Positions 36,643 to 45,477 are shown, counted from the first letter of the stretch. The stretch is 60,509 nt of DNA from JANOAR01 sp031411235 (GCA_031411235.1 JANOAR010000051.1:1-60509), one strand, 5' to 3'. Made by a program: numbers and translations. The notes: generated by a model from the sequence alone, not told the origin.

Positions 36643-36825
36643 ATGGCATCTGAAACCACCAAATCCCTCGAATCCTGGCTCTGGGATGCCACCTGTTCCA
36701 TTCGGGGAGCGAAGGACGCGCTGAAGTTCAAGGACTACATCTTCCCTCTCGTCTTCACCAAGCGCCTCTGCGATGTCTTCGATGACGAGATCAACCGTAT
36801 CGCTGCCCTCTTCCGCACCAGTTGA
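36643..36825 (+). pseudogene. hsdM: hsdM 5' fragment
   Basis: The 60 codons (MASETTKSLESWLWDATCSI, KDALKFKDYIFPLVFTKRLC, then DVFDDEINRIAALF) match the N-terminal bundle of type I HsdM, followed after two foreign codons by a stop. The rest of the gene is absent. The DUF262 gene starts 53 bases downstream. The fragment belongs to the same HsdM subfamily as the C-terminal relic at 6166-6985, and the two do not overlap in the protein. Confidence 0.8.
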
Positions 36826-36878
36826 TGACGGCACAGATTTGGGTCGATCTACTCGGCCTTCCCTCCCTTTCCTAATTT

Positions 36879-38675
36879 ATGGCCACCCAACGCTACACTG
36901 TTACCCCGCATCCCATCGAAACCCTGCTCACCTGGGTGAAATCGGGAGAGATTGCCATCCCTGAAATCCAACGACCCTTTGTGTGGGAGGCGACCAAGGT
37001 GCGTAATCTGCTCGACTCGCTCTATCGCGGCTACCCTGTTGGTTATCTGATCGCTTGGCGGAATCCCTCGGTGAAACTGAAGGATGGCTCAGCATCCGCT
37101 GGAAAGCGTGTGTTGATCGATGGCCAGCAGCGGGTGACGGCGCTCATGGCTGCACTACTAGGGCAGGAAGTGGTCACCAAGAACTATGAGAAGGTGCGCA
37201 TTCGCATCGCCTTCAATCCGCTGACGGAAAAGTTTGAAGTGGCCAATGCGGCAACGGTGAAGAACTCCGCCTGGATTTCAGACGTAGCCGAGGTGTTTGC
37301 TCCGGGGGCCAGCCTCTTTGCTCTAGTGAATGATTACTGCGCCCGCAACCCTGAGACGAACCAGGACGCCATTTTTCAGATCATCGAGAAGCTGCGGAAG
37401 ATCACGAATAACCTCGTCGGCGTGATCGAGCTGGATGGTGACCTCGACATCGAAACGGTGACGGAGATTTTCATCCGGGTGAACTCGGCGGGTGCGGAGC
37501 TGAGCCAAGCGGACTTCGCCATGTCCAAAATCGCGAGCAACGAGGCCTTCGGCGGCAACACCCTGCGCAAGGCGATTGATTACTTCTGCCATCTGGCGGT
37601 GGCACCGGAGTTCCACGGCATCATCAAGGAGAACGACAAGCCCTTCGCCAGCACCGATTACTTTCAGCAGATGTCATGGATTCGGAATGAGAACGATGAC
37701 ATCTATGACCCATCCTACACAGATATGCTGCGGGTGGCCTTCACCTCGGAGTTTAAGCGAGGGAAGCTGGAGGATCTGGTGGCCCTGCTCTCAGGTCGAA
37801 ACTTTGAGACCAAGCAATTCGAGGAAGCCATTGCAGAGGAGTCTTTCGCCAAGCTGCGCAAGGGGGTGCTAAACTTCATCAACGAGACGCACTTCAAGCG
37901 CTTCGTCATGATCATTCGTTCCGCCGGGTTCGTGGATGCATCCATGATCGGCTCGCAGAACGCGCTGAACTTCGCCTACATTCTCTACCTGATGTTGCGT
38001 GGACAGGGCAAGCCCCCTGCGGACATCGAATCGGCTGTGCGGCGCTGGTTTGTGATGTCGGTGCTGACGGGGCGCTATTCGGGCTCACCGGAGAGCACGT
38101 TTGATTTCGACATCCGCCAGATGCACGAGCAAGGGTTTGAGGCGTTTGGCTCAGCCGTGTTTGCTGGAGAGCTTTCCGATGCCTTCTGGGATGCGTTGCT
38201 GCCGCAGGAGATGAACACTTCAAGTTCGACCAGCCCGTATTTCCGAGTCTTCCAAGCCGCTCAAGTAAAGCTGGGGGATAGGGGCTTCCTTTCCAAAGAC
38301 ATCAAGGTGCTCGACCTCATCCTGAATCGTTGTGATGTGCATCATCTCTATCCACGCAATCATCTCAAAGGTCAGGGCCTGACACGCGGCCGCTACAACC
38401 AGATCGCCAACTTTGCACTGGCCCAATCGGAGATTAACATTGCCATTGGCGACAAAGCACCGGCCATTTACTTCAAGGAACTGGTGGTGCAATGCAGTGG
38501 AGGGAAAAGGAAGTATGGTGGCATCACCGATCCTGCCGAACTGAAGGCCAATCTCCAAGAAAACTGCATTCCTGAAGCGATGCTGACTGATGCGGTGCCT
38601 GACTATGACCGCTTCCTCGACGAGCGTCGGCGACTGATGGCATCGCGAATCAAAAGGTATTACAAACTCTTGTAA
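36879..38675 (+). CDS. DUF262 protein with C-terminal HNH/DUF1524-like domain (GmrSD-type)
   Basis: The 598-residue protein starts with DUF262: IPEIQRPFVWEATKVRNLLD, then VLIDGQQRVTALMA carrying the DGQQR NTP-binding motif. The C-terminus carries DVHHLYPRNHLKG with the His-His of an HNH-like (DUF1524) nuclease and YNQIANFALAQSEINIAIGD. It resembles GmrSD-type IV restriction proteins and other phage-defence DUF262 proteins such as SspE. It differs in its nuclease from the DUF262 protein at 16929, so it is not a recent duplicate. It directly follows an hsdM fragment, as if it had replaced or invaded a type I locus. Confidence 0.85.
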   Translation: MATQRYTVTPHPIETLLTWVKSGEIAIPEIQRPFVWEATKVRNLLDSLYRGYPVGYLIAWRNPSVKLKDGSASAGKRVLIDGQQRVTALMAALLGQEVVTKNYEKVRIRIAFNPLTEKFEVANAATVKNSAWISDVAEVFAPGASLFALVNDYCARNPETNQDAIFQIIEKLRKITNNLVGVIELDGDLDIETVTEIFIRVNSAGAELSQADFAMSKIASNEAFGGNTLRKAIDYFCHLAVAPEFHGIIKENDKPFASTDYFQQMSWIRNENDDIYDPSYTDMLRVAFTSEFKRGKLEDLVALLSGRNFETKQFEEAIAEESFAKLRKGVLNFINETHFKRFVMIIRSAGFVDASMIGSQNALNFAYILYLMLRGQGKPPADIESAVRRWFVMSVLTGRYSGSPESTFDFDIRQMHEQGFEAFGSAVFAGELSDAFWDALLPQEMNTSSSTSPYFRVFQAAQVKLGDRGFLSKDIKVLDLILNRCDVHHLYPRNHLKGQGLTRGRYNQIANFALAQSEINIAIGDKAPAIYFKELVVQCSGGKRKYGGITDPAELKANLQENCIPEAMLTDAVPDYDRFLDERRRLMASRIKRYYKLL

Positions 38676-38825
38676 CCGTAGTCGCCCCCAACTGATCATT
38701 CATAAATTGCTCCATCTCGCCGTGCCCAATCACGGCCGCCCGAAGTTTCTTGTTTTCGCAAAAGACCAAGGCTCCCGCCAACACCATGACTTCATCCAGG
38801 CCTCATGGCTCAGAGACATTGGGCA

Positions 38826-39242
38826 TCAAGCCCCAAACGGATTCAGCACCTTCACGCCGGTCTTCTCAAAGTCTGATAGGTTTCTCGTGACGACCGTCAG
38901 CGAATGCCGATGGGCGGTGGCAGCAATTTGACTGTCGAGGGAGGGAACCGTGATGCCTGCTTTATCCCACTGTGCCTTGAGCTGGCCCCAGACATGGGCC
39001 GTGCTGGTGTTGAAACTGAGCACTCGCCCTTTCATGCAGTCGCAGATCGATTGCAGCCACGCACGGAGCTGGGTCTTGCGCTTGCCATCTGGCAGGCGTT
39101 CGATGCCGCGACGTATCTCGCCGATGGTAATGGTGCTCACATAGAGTTCAGTCTCATGATGGCGGAGCCACGCGACCACGGCAGCGTCCGGCTTGGGCTT
39201 CACCGGTTCGCTGTAAATATTGGTGTCAACGAGGTAGCTCAC
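38826..39242 (-). CDS. VapC-family PIN toxin
   Basis: The 138-residue RNase toxin starts MSYLVDTNIYSE with the first catalytic Asp. A second acidic site lies in ITIGEIRRGIERLP and the last in VPSLDSQIAATAHRHSLTVV. It ends TRNLSDFEKTGVKVLNPF, the common VapC tail. The start overlaps the antitoxin stop by four bases (ATGA), the usual coupling. It lies just downstream of the DUF262 gene, convergent to it. Confidence 0.92.
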   Translation of the reverse strand: MSYLVDTNIYSEPVKPKPDAAVVAWLRHHETELYVSTITIGEIRRGIERLPDGKRKTQLRAWLQSICDCMKGRVLSFNTSTAHVWGQLKAQWDKAGITVPSLDSQIAATAHRHSLTVVTRNLSDFEKTGVKVLNPFGA

Positions 39243-39475
39243 AACGCAGGAGGCTCGCGGTCGTCGGTATCACGGGCGGGTATTTCGAAGGAGGCCGGGC
39301 AAGCAAGCAGCAAGTCCACGAGCCCCTTATTGGCTGGCTGGCTGATGCGTCGCAGGGTGATGGTGTCCTCGTCCTCAATGTAAACTTCGAAGTCATCCCC
39401 CGCGTGCAGATGCATCTTCTGCCGGACGGATCCCGGAAGAACGACCTGGCCTTTCTGTGATAGCACGGTAGTCAT
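39239..39475 (-). CDS. AbrB/MazE-type antitoxin
   Basis: This 78-residue swapped-hairpin DNA-binding antitoxin has MTTVLSQKGQVVLPGSVRQK as the AbrB core and a C-terminal arm (SFEIPARDTDDREPPAL) that would block the toxin active site. It is transcribed before the toxin and overlaps it by four bases. Such pairs repress their own promoter, which would lie right of 39475. Confidence 0.9.
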   Translation of the reverse strand: MTTVLSQKGQVVLPGSVRQKMHLHAGDDFEVYIEDEDTITLRRISQPANKGLVDLLLACPASFEIPARDTDDREPPAL

Positions 39476-39540
39476 GGTTGGAAAATCCTACATGCTGATG
39501 CAGGGTGAGCAAGCGACGGATTCAGCTCGCGGAGTGGGGA

Positions 39541-39660
39541 GGGGAGACAATCAGACAATCAGACTATGAGACTTGGAGAAGGTGAGACTTGGTATGGCAG
39601 GGTCTCTGCCCCTCATCTCCTAGTCTGATTATCTCCCCCTCTCCCCCTCTCCAAGTCTGC
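39541..39660. repeat. 8-nt-period repeat array overlapping the rlmF 3' end
   Basis: Units AGACAATC, AGACTATG, AGACTTGG and, after a gap, CTCTCCCC/AAGTCTGC recur at 8-base spacing. The array crosses the rlmF stop at 39629, so the last ten or so residues of that protein (MGRLGEGERGR) are encoded by repeat units. Confidence 0.8.
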
Positions 39661-40564
39661 CCATAAAGCTCCACGCCAGGATGCGGCTCTTTTTGTTGCC
39701 TTGGGCCATGTCTAGGGTTCTCACGTCGGTCGCTTGGGCTTGCTTCAGCGCTTGGTAGAAGCGGGGGAGGTGTTCGCTCTTGGAAACTAAGGTGGTGAAC
39801 CAACGGCAGCGGTCGGGCAGTTCGGTGCTTTGGGTGATCATGCGTTTCACAAAGGCTAACTCGCCGCCGTCGCACCAGAGTTCGCCGCCTTTACCGCCGA
39901 AGTTCAGGACGGGGGGCGTGGCCTTCTTGCCACTGAGGTTGCGTTGCTTTTGCCGTGTGCCTGCGGCGGCTTCAGCAGCGGAGGCATGGAAGGGCGGGTT
40001 GCACATGGAGGCGTGGAAGACTTCGCCGGGTTGCAGCACACCTTTGAAACACGCCAGCGCGGAGGGCTGCTGGCGGCACTCGATGAGGTTGGCGACGGCG
40101 GGATTGGCGACGACCAGCTTCCTGGCCCAGCGGCAGGCCACAGGGTCGATCTCGGCACCGACGAAGCGCCAGCCATACTCGCTCGCGCCGATGAGCGGGT
40201 AGATGCAGTTTGCGCCCACGCCGATGTCGAGCACGGCGACGGAGTTGCCGCGTGGGATGTCGGTGCCGGTGGCGAGCAGGTCGGCGAGATGGTGCAGGTA
40301 GTCGCTGCGACCAGGGATGGGCGGGCAAAGGTAGCCGGGTGGGATGTCCCAGGTTTGCAGGCCATAGCCGTGCTTGAGCAGCGCTTGGTTCAGCGCCTTC
40401 ACGGCGTCGGGGTTGGCGTAGTCGATGGAGGCGTCGCCAAACGCATTGGGCGCGACAAAGGGGGTCAGCGCTGGGCAACACGCGATGAGCTGCGGGAAGT
40501 CGTAGCGGCCACGGAAGCGATTGCGCGGGTGCAGCCCTTCTTTGATGGGGCTCGGGCTCTTCAT
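39629..40564 (-). CDS. rlmF: 23S rRNA (adenine1618-N6)-methyltransferase
   Basis: The 311-residue enzyme methylates A1618 of 23S rRNA. The N-terminal block HPRNRFRGRYDFPQLIACCP is characteristic of RlmF, followed by the SAM site LDIGVGANCIYPLIG and the catalytic MCNPPFHAS. The C-terminus SRILAWSFMG is family-like, but the final tail GRLGEGERGR is coded by the 8-nt repeats. I start at the Met that overlaps the stop of the upstream 89-residue gene by four bases. Confidence 0.9.
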   Translation of the reverse strand: MKSPSPIKEGLHPRNRFRGRYDFPQLIACCPALTPFVAPNAFGDASIDYANPDAVKALNQALLKHGYGLQTWDIPPGYLCPPIPGRSDYLHHLADLLATGTDIPRGNSVAVLDIGVGANCIYPLIGASEYGWRFVGAEIDPVACRWARKLVVANPAVANLIECRQQPSALACFKGVLQPGEVFHASMCNPPFHASAAEAAAGTRQKQRNLSGKKATPPVLNFGGKGGELWCDGGELAFVKRMITQSTELPDRCRWFTTLVSKSEHLPRFYQALKQAQATDVRTLDMAQGNKKSRILAWSFMGRLGEGERGR

Positions 40565-40830
40565 GTCTTGCCTCCCGGCGGTGTGCGATCGTCGCCGAAG
40601 TATTTCTCGCTGCGGTAGCGCAGCCACACGCGCAGCACTTGCGGCACCTTCTCGCGCTCGGCCTCGCTCAGCGTTTCATAGAGTGCCAAGGCCTTCTCGC
40701 GCTCGCCCCGACAGGCGCGGTTGTTGTGCGCATCCCAGTAGCTGCGTGCCACGCGCAGGCGTCGGCATACCTCTTTGATCAAGGCCGCGCCAGTGAGCGG
40801 CTTGTCGTTGGGTTTCTTCTTCGCGGGCAT
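40561..40830 (-). CDS. Hypothetical protein, 89 aa
   Basis: A lysine-rich start (MPAKKKPNDKPLTG) leads to a helical body (EVCRRLRVARSYWDAHNNRA, EKALALYETLSEAEREKVPQ) ending at a stop overlapping rlmF by four bases. Coupling with rlmF suggests a related role, perhaps ribosome or RNA binding, but I recognise no family. Confidence 0.6.
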   Translation of the reverse strand: MPAKKKPNDKPLTGAALIKEVCRRLRVARSYWDAHNNRACRGEREKALALYETLSEAEREKVPQVLRVWLRYRSEKYFGDDRTPPGGKT

Positions 40831-40973
40831 GGGGTTGCTTCTAGCCTGCTCTGGGGCGTTTCTCCAGGTGGAACTGGAGGTGTGGGTAACGGAGGGAGCG
40901 CTCCGTGGGGCGCGGCTGTCTCTTCCTCACTCTGCTCTTGCTCCACTGGCGCTCTCGGCTACATGCCCGGCTC

Positions 40974-42620
40974 ATGTCTGCTCCTCTGATCCAACGCGTG
41001 CATCCTGCCGATGACGCCATCGTTGCCCTGCGATCCCTCGCGGCGGGTTCTGCCGCGTCGATGGGCCAGCAGACCTGGAGTTTGACCGAAGCGATCCCAG
41101 CCAAGCAGAAGTTCGCCGCGCGTGACTTCGCCATTGGTGACCGCATCACGATGTATGGCGTGACGGTGGGCCGCGCGACGAAGGTCATTCGTGCGGGCTC
41201 GCTGTTGAGCCAGGGCAATGTGGCGCATGACACGGATGCCTTTGCGGGCAAGCAGCGCGACCTCGCCTGGACGGCACCCGATGTGTCGAAGTGGGTGGGC
41301 CGCACCTTCGATGGCTTCGCACGTCCCGACGGCCCAGCGGGCACGGCGAACTACTGGCTGGTGATCCCGCTGGTGTTCTGCGAGAACCGCAATCTGGTCT
41401 TCATGCGCGAGGCCCTCACGCGCTCGCTGGGCTACCACAAGGCCGGACCGTATGAACGGTATGCCTCGGCTCTGAGCGATGCCTGGCGGCAGCACGGCAG
41501 CATCGACGGCGTGCCTCAGGAACTGAGCGATGTCGCCGCCGCGCGGCCTTTATTTCCCCATGTCGATGGGGTGAAATTCCTGGAGCACGGCCTCGGCTGC
41601 GGGGGCACACGGCAGGATGCCATCGCGCTGTGCGGACTGCTGGCAGGTTACATCAACAGCCCCAACGTCGCGGGTGCGACGATCCTCAGCCTTGGCTGCC
41701 AACACGCGCAGGTGAGTCTGCTGGAGAGCGAACTCGCCGCTCGCAATCCCCATTATAAGAAGCCGCTGCACATCTTCGAGCAGCAGAAGAGCAAGTCCGA
41801 GCGCGACATGATGGCCGCCGCGATCCGCACCACGTTCAATGGCGTGGCGCTGGCCAATGAGCAGCGGCGTGTGCCGTCGCCGCTCAGCGATCTCATCGTC
41901 GGCGTGGAGTGCGGCGGCAGCGATGGTTTCAGCGGGCTCTCGGCGAATCCGGTAATTGGCCACATGGCGGACTTGCTGGTGGGGCTCGGGGGTGCGCCGG
42001 TGCTCAGCGAATTCCCCGAGCTGTGCGGCATCGAGCAGAGCCTCAGCGACCGCTGCGTGAGCAGCGAACTCGCCGACAAGTTCGTGCGCCTAATGCGCAG
42101 CTATGAAGGCGCGGCCCAGGCGTGTGGCTCGGGCTTCGATGCAAACCCTTCGCCCGGCAACATTCGCGATGGTCTTATCACCGATGCGATCAAGTCCGCC
42201 GGTGCTGCGACCAAGGGCGGCACCAGCCCCATCGTCGATGTGCTGGACTATCCCGAGACGATCAGGAAGCGCGGCGGGCTAAGCCTGTACTGCACGCCGG
42301 GCAACGATGTGGAAAGCACCACCGCGCTCGCGGGCGGCGGCTGCACGCTGATGCTCTTCAGCACCGGACTCGGCACGCCCACGGGCAATCCCATCTGCCC
42401 CACGCTGAAGATTTCCACCAACACCGAACTGGCCACGCGCATGGCGGATCTCATCGACTTCGACACAGGCGCGGTCATCACGGGCGAGGCCAGCGTGCAG
42501 CAGCTTGGCGAGAAGCTGCTGGAGCTGAGCATCGAAGTGGCCAGCGGTCGCGTGGTGCCCAAAGCGGTGTCGCTGGGGCAGGATGACTTCCTGCCGTGGA
42601 AGCGCGGCGTGTCGCTGTGA
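40974..42620 (+). CDS. uxaA: Altronate dehydratase family protein (UxaA)
   Basis: The 548-residue enzyme belongs to the UxaA/GarD dehydratases that remove water from sugar acids such as D-altronate in galacturonate breakdown. The N-terminal SAF region contains RVHPADDAIVALRSL. The dehydratase core has FLEHGLGCGGTRQDAI, GATILSLGCQHAQVSLLE and VGVECGGSDGFSGLSANPV, then STGLGTPTGNPICPTLKIS with metal-site Cys and Gly residues. The start at MSAPLIQRVHP fits the family; the upstream extension is low-complexity. Pectin-derived substrate fits the pectate-lyase-like protein elsewhere in the window, though distance makes that a guess. Confidence 0.88.
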   Translation: MSAPLIQRVHPADDAIVALRSLAAGSAASMGQQTWSLTEAIPAKQKFAARDFAIGDRITMYGVTVGRATKVIRAGSLLSQGNVAHDTDAFAGKQRDLAWTAPDVSKWVGRTFDGFARPDGPAGTANYWLVIPLVFCENRNLVFMREALTRSLGYHKAGPYERYASALSDAWRQHGSIDGVPQELSDVAAARPLFPHVDGVKFLEHGLGCGGTRQDAIALCGLLAGYINSPNVAGATILSLGCQHAQVSLLESELAARNPHYKKPLHIFEQQKSKSERDMMAAAIRTTFNGVALANEQRRVPSPLSDLIVGVECGGSDGFSGLSANPVIGHMADLLVGLGGAPVLSEFPELCGIEQSLSDRCVSSELADKFVRLMRSYEGAAQACGSGFDANPSPGNIRDGLITDAIKSAGAATKGGTSPIVDVLDYPETIRKRGGLSLYCTPGNDVESTTALAGGGCTLMLFSTGLGTPTGNPICPTLKISTNTELATRMADLIDFDTGAVITGEASVQQLGEKLLELSIEVASGRVVPKAVSLGQDDFLPWKRGVSL

Positions 42621-42632
42621 GCGGGGCTACTT

Positions 42633-42811
42633 AGCCGTAACGATGCAGTCAAAAGCTACTGCGGCTGGCTACGGCCCACCACTGCTGCGTCAGGCAGCGC
42701 TTTATGGGCCATCGAGTGGTGAAACCACACTCAGGCCCAAAAAGCGCTGCCTTCCTTGCATTGGCGGCCCTCGCTCAGCCTCGCTACGCTTTTGACTGCA
42801 TCGTTACGGCT
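42633..42811. repeat. 179-bp long-hairpin element with 24-bp inverted ends
   Basis: AGCCGTAACGATGCAGTCAA plus AAGC (42633-42656) is the exact complement of 42788-42811. Inside, GGCAGCGCTTTATGGGCC pairs with GGCCCAAAAAGCGCTGCC around a small inner hairpin, and the sequence between is partly complementary, so the whole unit could fold as one hairpin. It fills the space between uxaA and the DUF6807 gene, and the last codon and stop of the latter lie in its right arm. Confidence 0.8.
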
Positions 42812-43805
42812 TAGCCTGCTTGGCGTACTCGCCAAAGGCTGCGCCGATGCTCGCGGCCTTCGCATCACCTTTGTGGAAGATGACGCGGTAGCGGAACTTC
42901 AGCGTGTCGCCTTTGGCCAACTTATGTTCGCCGCTGGCCGCGGTTTTATCGAAGTCCTGCAAACCAAAGCAGTTGGCGCAGAACAGGCCATAGGTGCGCA
43001 CATGCCAGGTCGTGGGGTAGCGGAAGCTGCTGGGGTGATTGAGGATGGCGATGCCGAGATCGTCGGTGCCCACCTTGCCGTTGAAGTCCACCCATGGCGA
43101 AGGTTTGCCCCAGGCCGCGCCATCGGCGAGGCCATCGCTGTTGATGATATGGCCCGGAGTCGCCTTGGCGGGTGCGCCTTTCTTGGACTCGACATCCATG
43201 CTGGTCGGCACCCGCAGGCCGAAGACGCCGTCTTTGTTGTCGCCAAAAACCACATCGCCCTCGGTGGCGCGGAGGTCGATGTCGAAGTCGATGATGCGGG
43301 CGTCGGCGGTGGTGGTGAAGGTGATGCGCCGCTCGTCTTCGAGCACCTTGGCCCCGGTGGGGGCGATCCAGTCGGTCACGCTGACGATTAACCCTTTGTC
43401 TTTGCCGCCTTCGAGCTTGGTGAACTCACGATGCTTTTGCACCCCGAGCTTGGCGATTTCCTTCTCGGCCTTTTTCGGGTCGAAGCTCGCCTTCTCGGCC
43501 CAGAAGTTGTAGCCATTGACTTCCATGTGGCTGAACCACAACGAGCGATGATGCGGGTGGTCGTGGGTCTCGCTCTCCACGTCAGCAATCATCGGATAGT
43601 CGCGGGTCATTTTTTTGCCCGTGGGGCCATAGATAGGCCACAGGATGGGCTTGTTCTCCGATAGGGTGACGTACTCGGTGAAGGGCTGGCCATCGACCTT
43701 CACTACCGCTCCAGCGGAGCTAGGCTCGATGGTGATGTCGGCATGGAGAAGGCCCGCGCTGCTGAGCGCGAGGAGGGAGAGAAGAGGGATGAGATGGCGA
43801 GACAT
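42804..43805 (-). CDS. DUF6807 (PmoA-like) secreted protein
   Basis: The 333-residue protein has a signal peptide (LIPLLSLLALSSAGLLHADI) and the DUF6807 landmarks: PILWPIYGPTGKKMTRDYP, HDHPHHRSLWFSHMEVNG (His cluster), and FGLRVPTSMDV. The family is abundant in Verrucomicrobia and Planctomycetes and is thought to act on carbohydrate, though no reaction is proven. The stop codon falls inside the long hairpin element. It is convergent to uxaA. Confidence 0.85.
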   Translation of the reverse strand: MSRHLIPLLSLLALSSAGLLHADITIEPSSAGAVVKVDGQPFTEYVTLSENKPILWPIYGPTGKKMTRDYPMIADVESETHDHPHHRSLWFSHMEVNGYNFWAEKASFDPKKAEKEIAKLGVQKHREFTKLEGGKDKGLIVSVTDWIAPTGAKVLEDERRITFTTTADARIIDFDIDLRATEGDVVFGDNKDGVFGLRVPTSMDVESKKGAPAKATPGHIINSDGLADGAAWGKPSPWVDFNGKVGTDDLGIAILNHPSSFRYPTTWHVRTYGLFCANCFGLQDFDKTAASGEHKLAKGDTLKFRYRVIFHKGDAKAASIGAAFGEYAKQAKP

Positions 43806-44024
43806 GGACGGCCTAAACGAGGCGGCGTGCGCGGTCTTTTCCAGAAAGGGAGAGGGAGGGGAGTTATGAATGATGAGTGATGAATGGGGAAGGGGGCATT
43901 GAAAAATGCAAAATGGCGAATGGAGAATGCAAAGTGTCGGAAGTCATCGCAGGGCGAGTCGGGCTTGATGGGCCGTTACTTCGCTTATTTTCCAATCTTC
44001 ATTTTCGTCATTATTCAGGTTCCC

Positions 44025-44069
44025 CCTCCCGGAGGGAGGCGAGCCATTAGCCGGTGGTGAAACCACCGG
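44025..44069 (+). repeat. REP-like twin hairpin
   Basis: CCTCCC-GGA-GGGAGG followed by CGAGCCATTAG and then CCGGTGGT-GAA-ACCACCGG gives two hairpins, with three-base loops. The same unit with GCA as the second loop recurs at 51180. Confidence 0.85.
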
Positions 44070-44208
44070 ACAGGTGTGATGAAACCCCCGCTTAATCCCA
44101 CCGCGCCCTGGAGGGGCGCAAGAAACTATCTTTGGGGGCCAACGCCCATGCCTCTCGCGCCCCTCCGGGCCGCAATGGGTCAGATTGGGCGCGTGGCGGT
44201 TCTTTGAT

Positions 44209-44269
44209 CCGGTGGTTGCGTTCGTTCCTCACTCCACCACCGGCTAATGGCTCTCCTCCCTCCGGGAGG
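44209..44269 (-). repeat. REP-like unit, inverted copy
   Basis: Read on the minus strand this is CCTCCCGGAGGGAGG, GAGCCATTAG and CCGGTGGT, with the second hairpin loop enlarged to about 19 bases. With the copy at 44025 it makes an inverted pair enclosing GC-rich complementary DNA, like a mosaic REP element. Confidence 0.8.
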
Positions 44270-44316
44270 GAAGACTTGAATAGTTACCAATGAGATGCGC
44301 GGTAGCGTGGGGGCGC

Positions 44317-45474
44317 TCAGGAAGCTGCGAGGGGTTTGGATGCGACTTGATAAAACGGCTTCTTCACCACCTCGGCGGGGAAGCGGCGGCCACGGATGTC
44401 GATCTCGATTTTTGTTCCAGGCTTGCTGCTTTCCACGGGCAGATAGGCCATGCCGATGCCGACGCCGAGGGTGGGGCTCTGGGTGCCGCTGCTGACTTCG
44501 CTGACCTGCTCGCCAGCGATGATGACGGGGTAGTGCGGGCGGGGCGGGGGAGTGCTGCCGATCATGCGAAAGGCGGTTAATTTATCGGGGATGCCTTCGG
44601 CTTTTTGTTTCGCCAACGGATCGCGTCCGACGAACGCAGGCTTTTCCAGATGCACGAAGAAGCCCAGGCCCGCTTGCAGTGGGCTGCGGAGCTGGGAGAG
44701 ATCGTTGCCATTGAGCGGGTAGCCCATTTCTAGGCGCAGTGTATCGCGTGCGCCGAGGCCGCAGACTTGGCCACCTAGCGCCTTGGCCACGTCCAGACAT
44801 TGGTTAAACCAATCCGCCGCGCGGTCGCTGGGCATGAATAACTCGAAGCCCTCCTCGCCCGTGTAGCCTGTGCCGCAGAGCCACAGCAGGCCGTGCGCGG
44901 TGGCGGCGATGAAGACGGTGTTGCGCTCGGGGTAGGTGGCGCTGGGGCCAAAGACCTGGGTGAACAACGCCCGGCTCTGCGGCCCCTGCACGGCAAGCCC
45001 GCCGGTGAGAGCGCTGATGTTCACGAGTTGCAAGTCGAGCGGTTCGTCGGCTGGCCCTATGGACGCCAGCGCCTTCAGTTGCGCCCAGTCCTCGTCGATT
45101 TTTGAGGCGTTCACGACCAGGAAGAATTCCTTCGTACCCGTGCGATAGGCGATGAGGTCGTCGATGATGCCGCCCCCTTCATTGAGCAGCAGGGTGTACT
45201 GGCCCTGCCCTGGCTGGAGGGTGGCGATGTCGTTGGTCAGGGCTCGATTGAGAAAGGCCTCCGCGTCGCGACCACTGACGAGGAACTGGCCCATGTGCGA
45301 GATGTCGAACACACCCACGGCGGAGCGCACCGCCTTGTGCTCATCCATGATGCCCTTGTACTGCACGGGCATCTCCCACCCAGCGAAGGGCACCATACGA
45401 GCCCCGAGCGCGAGATGAACATCGTGAAGGGGCGAGCGCTGGAGCGGTGTGGAGTCGGTCATGGGGGAGGACAT
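44317..45474 (-). CDS. gcvT: Aminomethyltransferase, glycine cleavage T protein
   Basis: The ~385-residue protein moves the methylene group from the H protein's aminomethyl arm to tetrahydrofolate, releasing ammonia. Blocks seen are RMVPFAGWEMPVQYKGI, VGVFDISHMGQFLVSG, TGYTGEEGFELFMP and LGARDTLRLEMGYPLNGND, with folate-site residues in place. The C-terminal GMAYLP ... IDIRGRRFPAEVVKKPFY is typical. The other cleavage genes (gcvH, gcvP) are not in the window. No glycine riboswitch was seen upstream. Confidence 0.95.
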   Translation of the reverse strand: MSSPMTDSTPLQRSPLHDVHLALGARMVPFAGWEMPVQYKGIMDEHKAVRSAVGVFDISHMGQFLVSGRDAEAFLNRALTNDIATLQPGQGQYTLLLNEGGGIIDDLIAYRTGTKEFFLVVNASKIDEDWAQLKALASIGPADEPLDLQLVNISALTGGLAVQGPQSRALFTQVFGPSATYPERNTVFIAATAHGLLWLCGTGYTGEEGFELFMPSDRAADWFNQCLDVAKALGGQVCGLGARDTLRLEMGYPLNGNDLSQLRSPLQAGLGFFVHLEKPAFVGRDPLAKQKAEGIPDKLTAFRMIGSTPPPRPHYPVIIAGEQVSEVSSGTQSPTLGVGIGMAYLPVESSKPGTKIEIDIRGRRFPAEVVKKPFYQVASKPLAAS

Positions 45475-45477
45475 GGG

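Larger units (their letters stand above)
43806..44316. other. Intergenic region with REP-like hairpins
   Basis: There is no gene. The left part is low-complexity (repeated GAATG/AAAATG-like words), and the right part holds two REP-like hairpin clusters in opposite orientation listed separately. Confidence 0.7.

Noticed and set aside
38658..38800. A minus-strand stretch reading VMVLAGALVFCENKKLRAAV
   Set aside because: It looks protein-like but has no start, overlaps the end of the DUF262 gene and fits no family I know; too weak to list.
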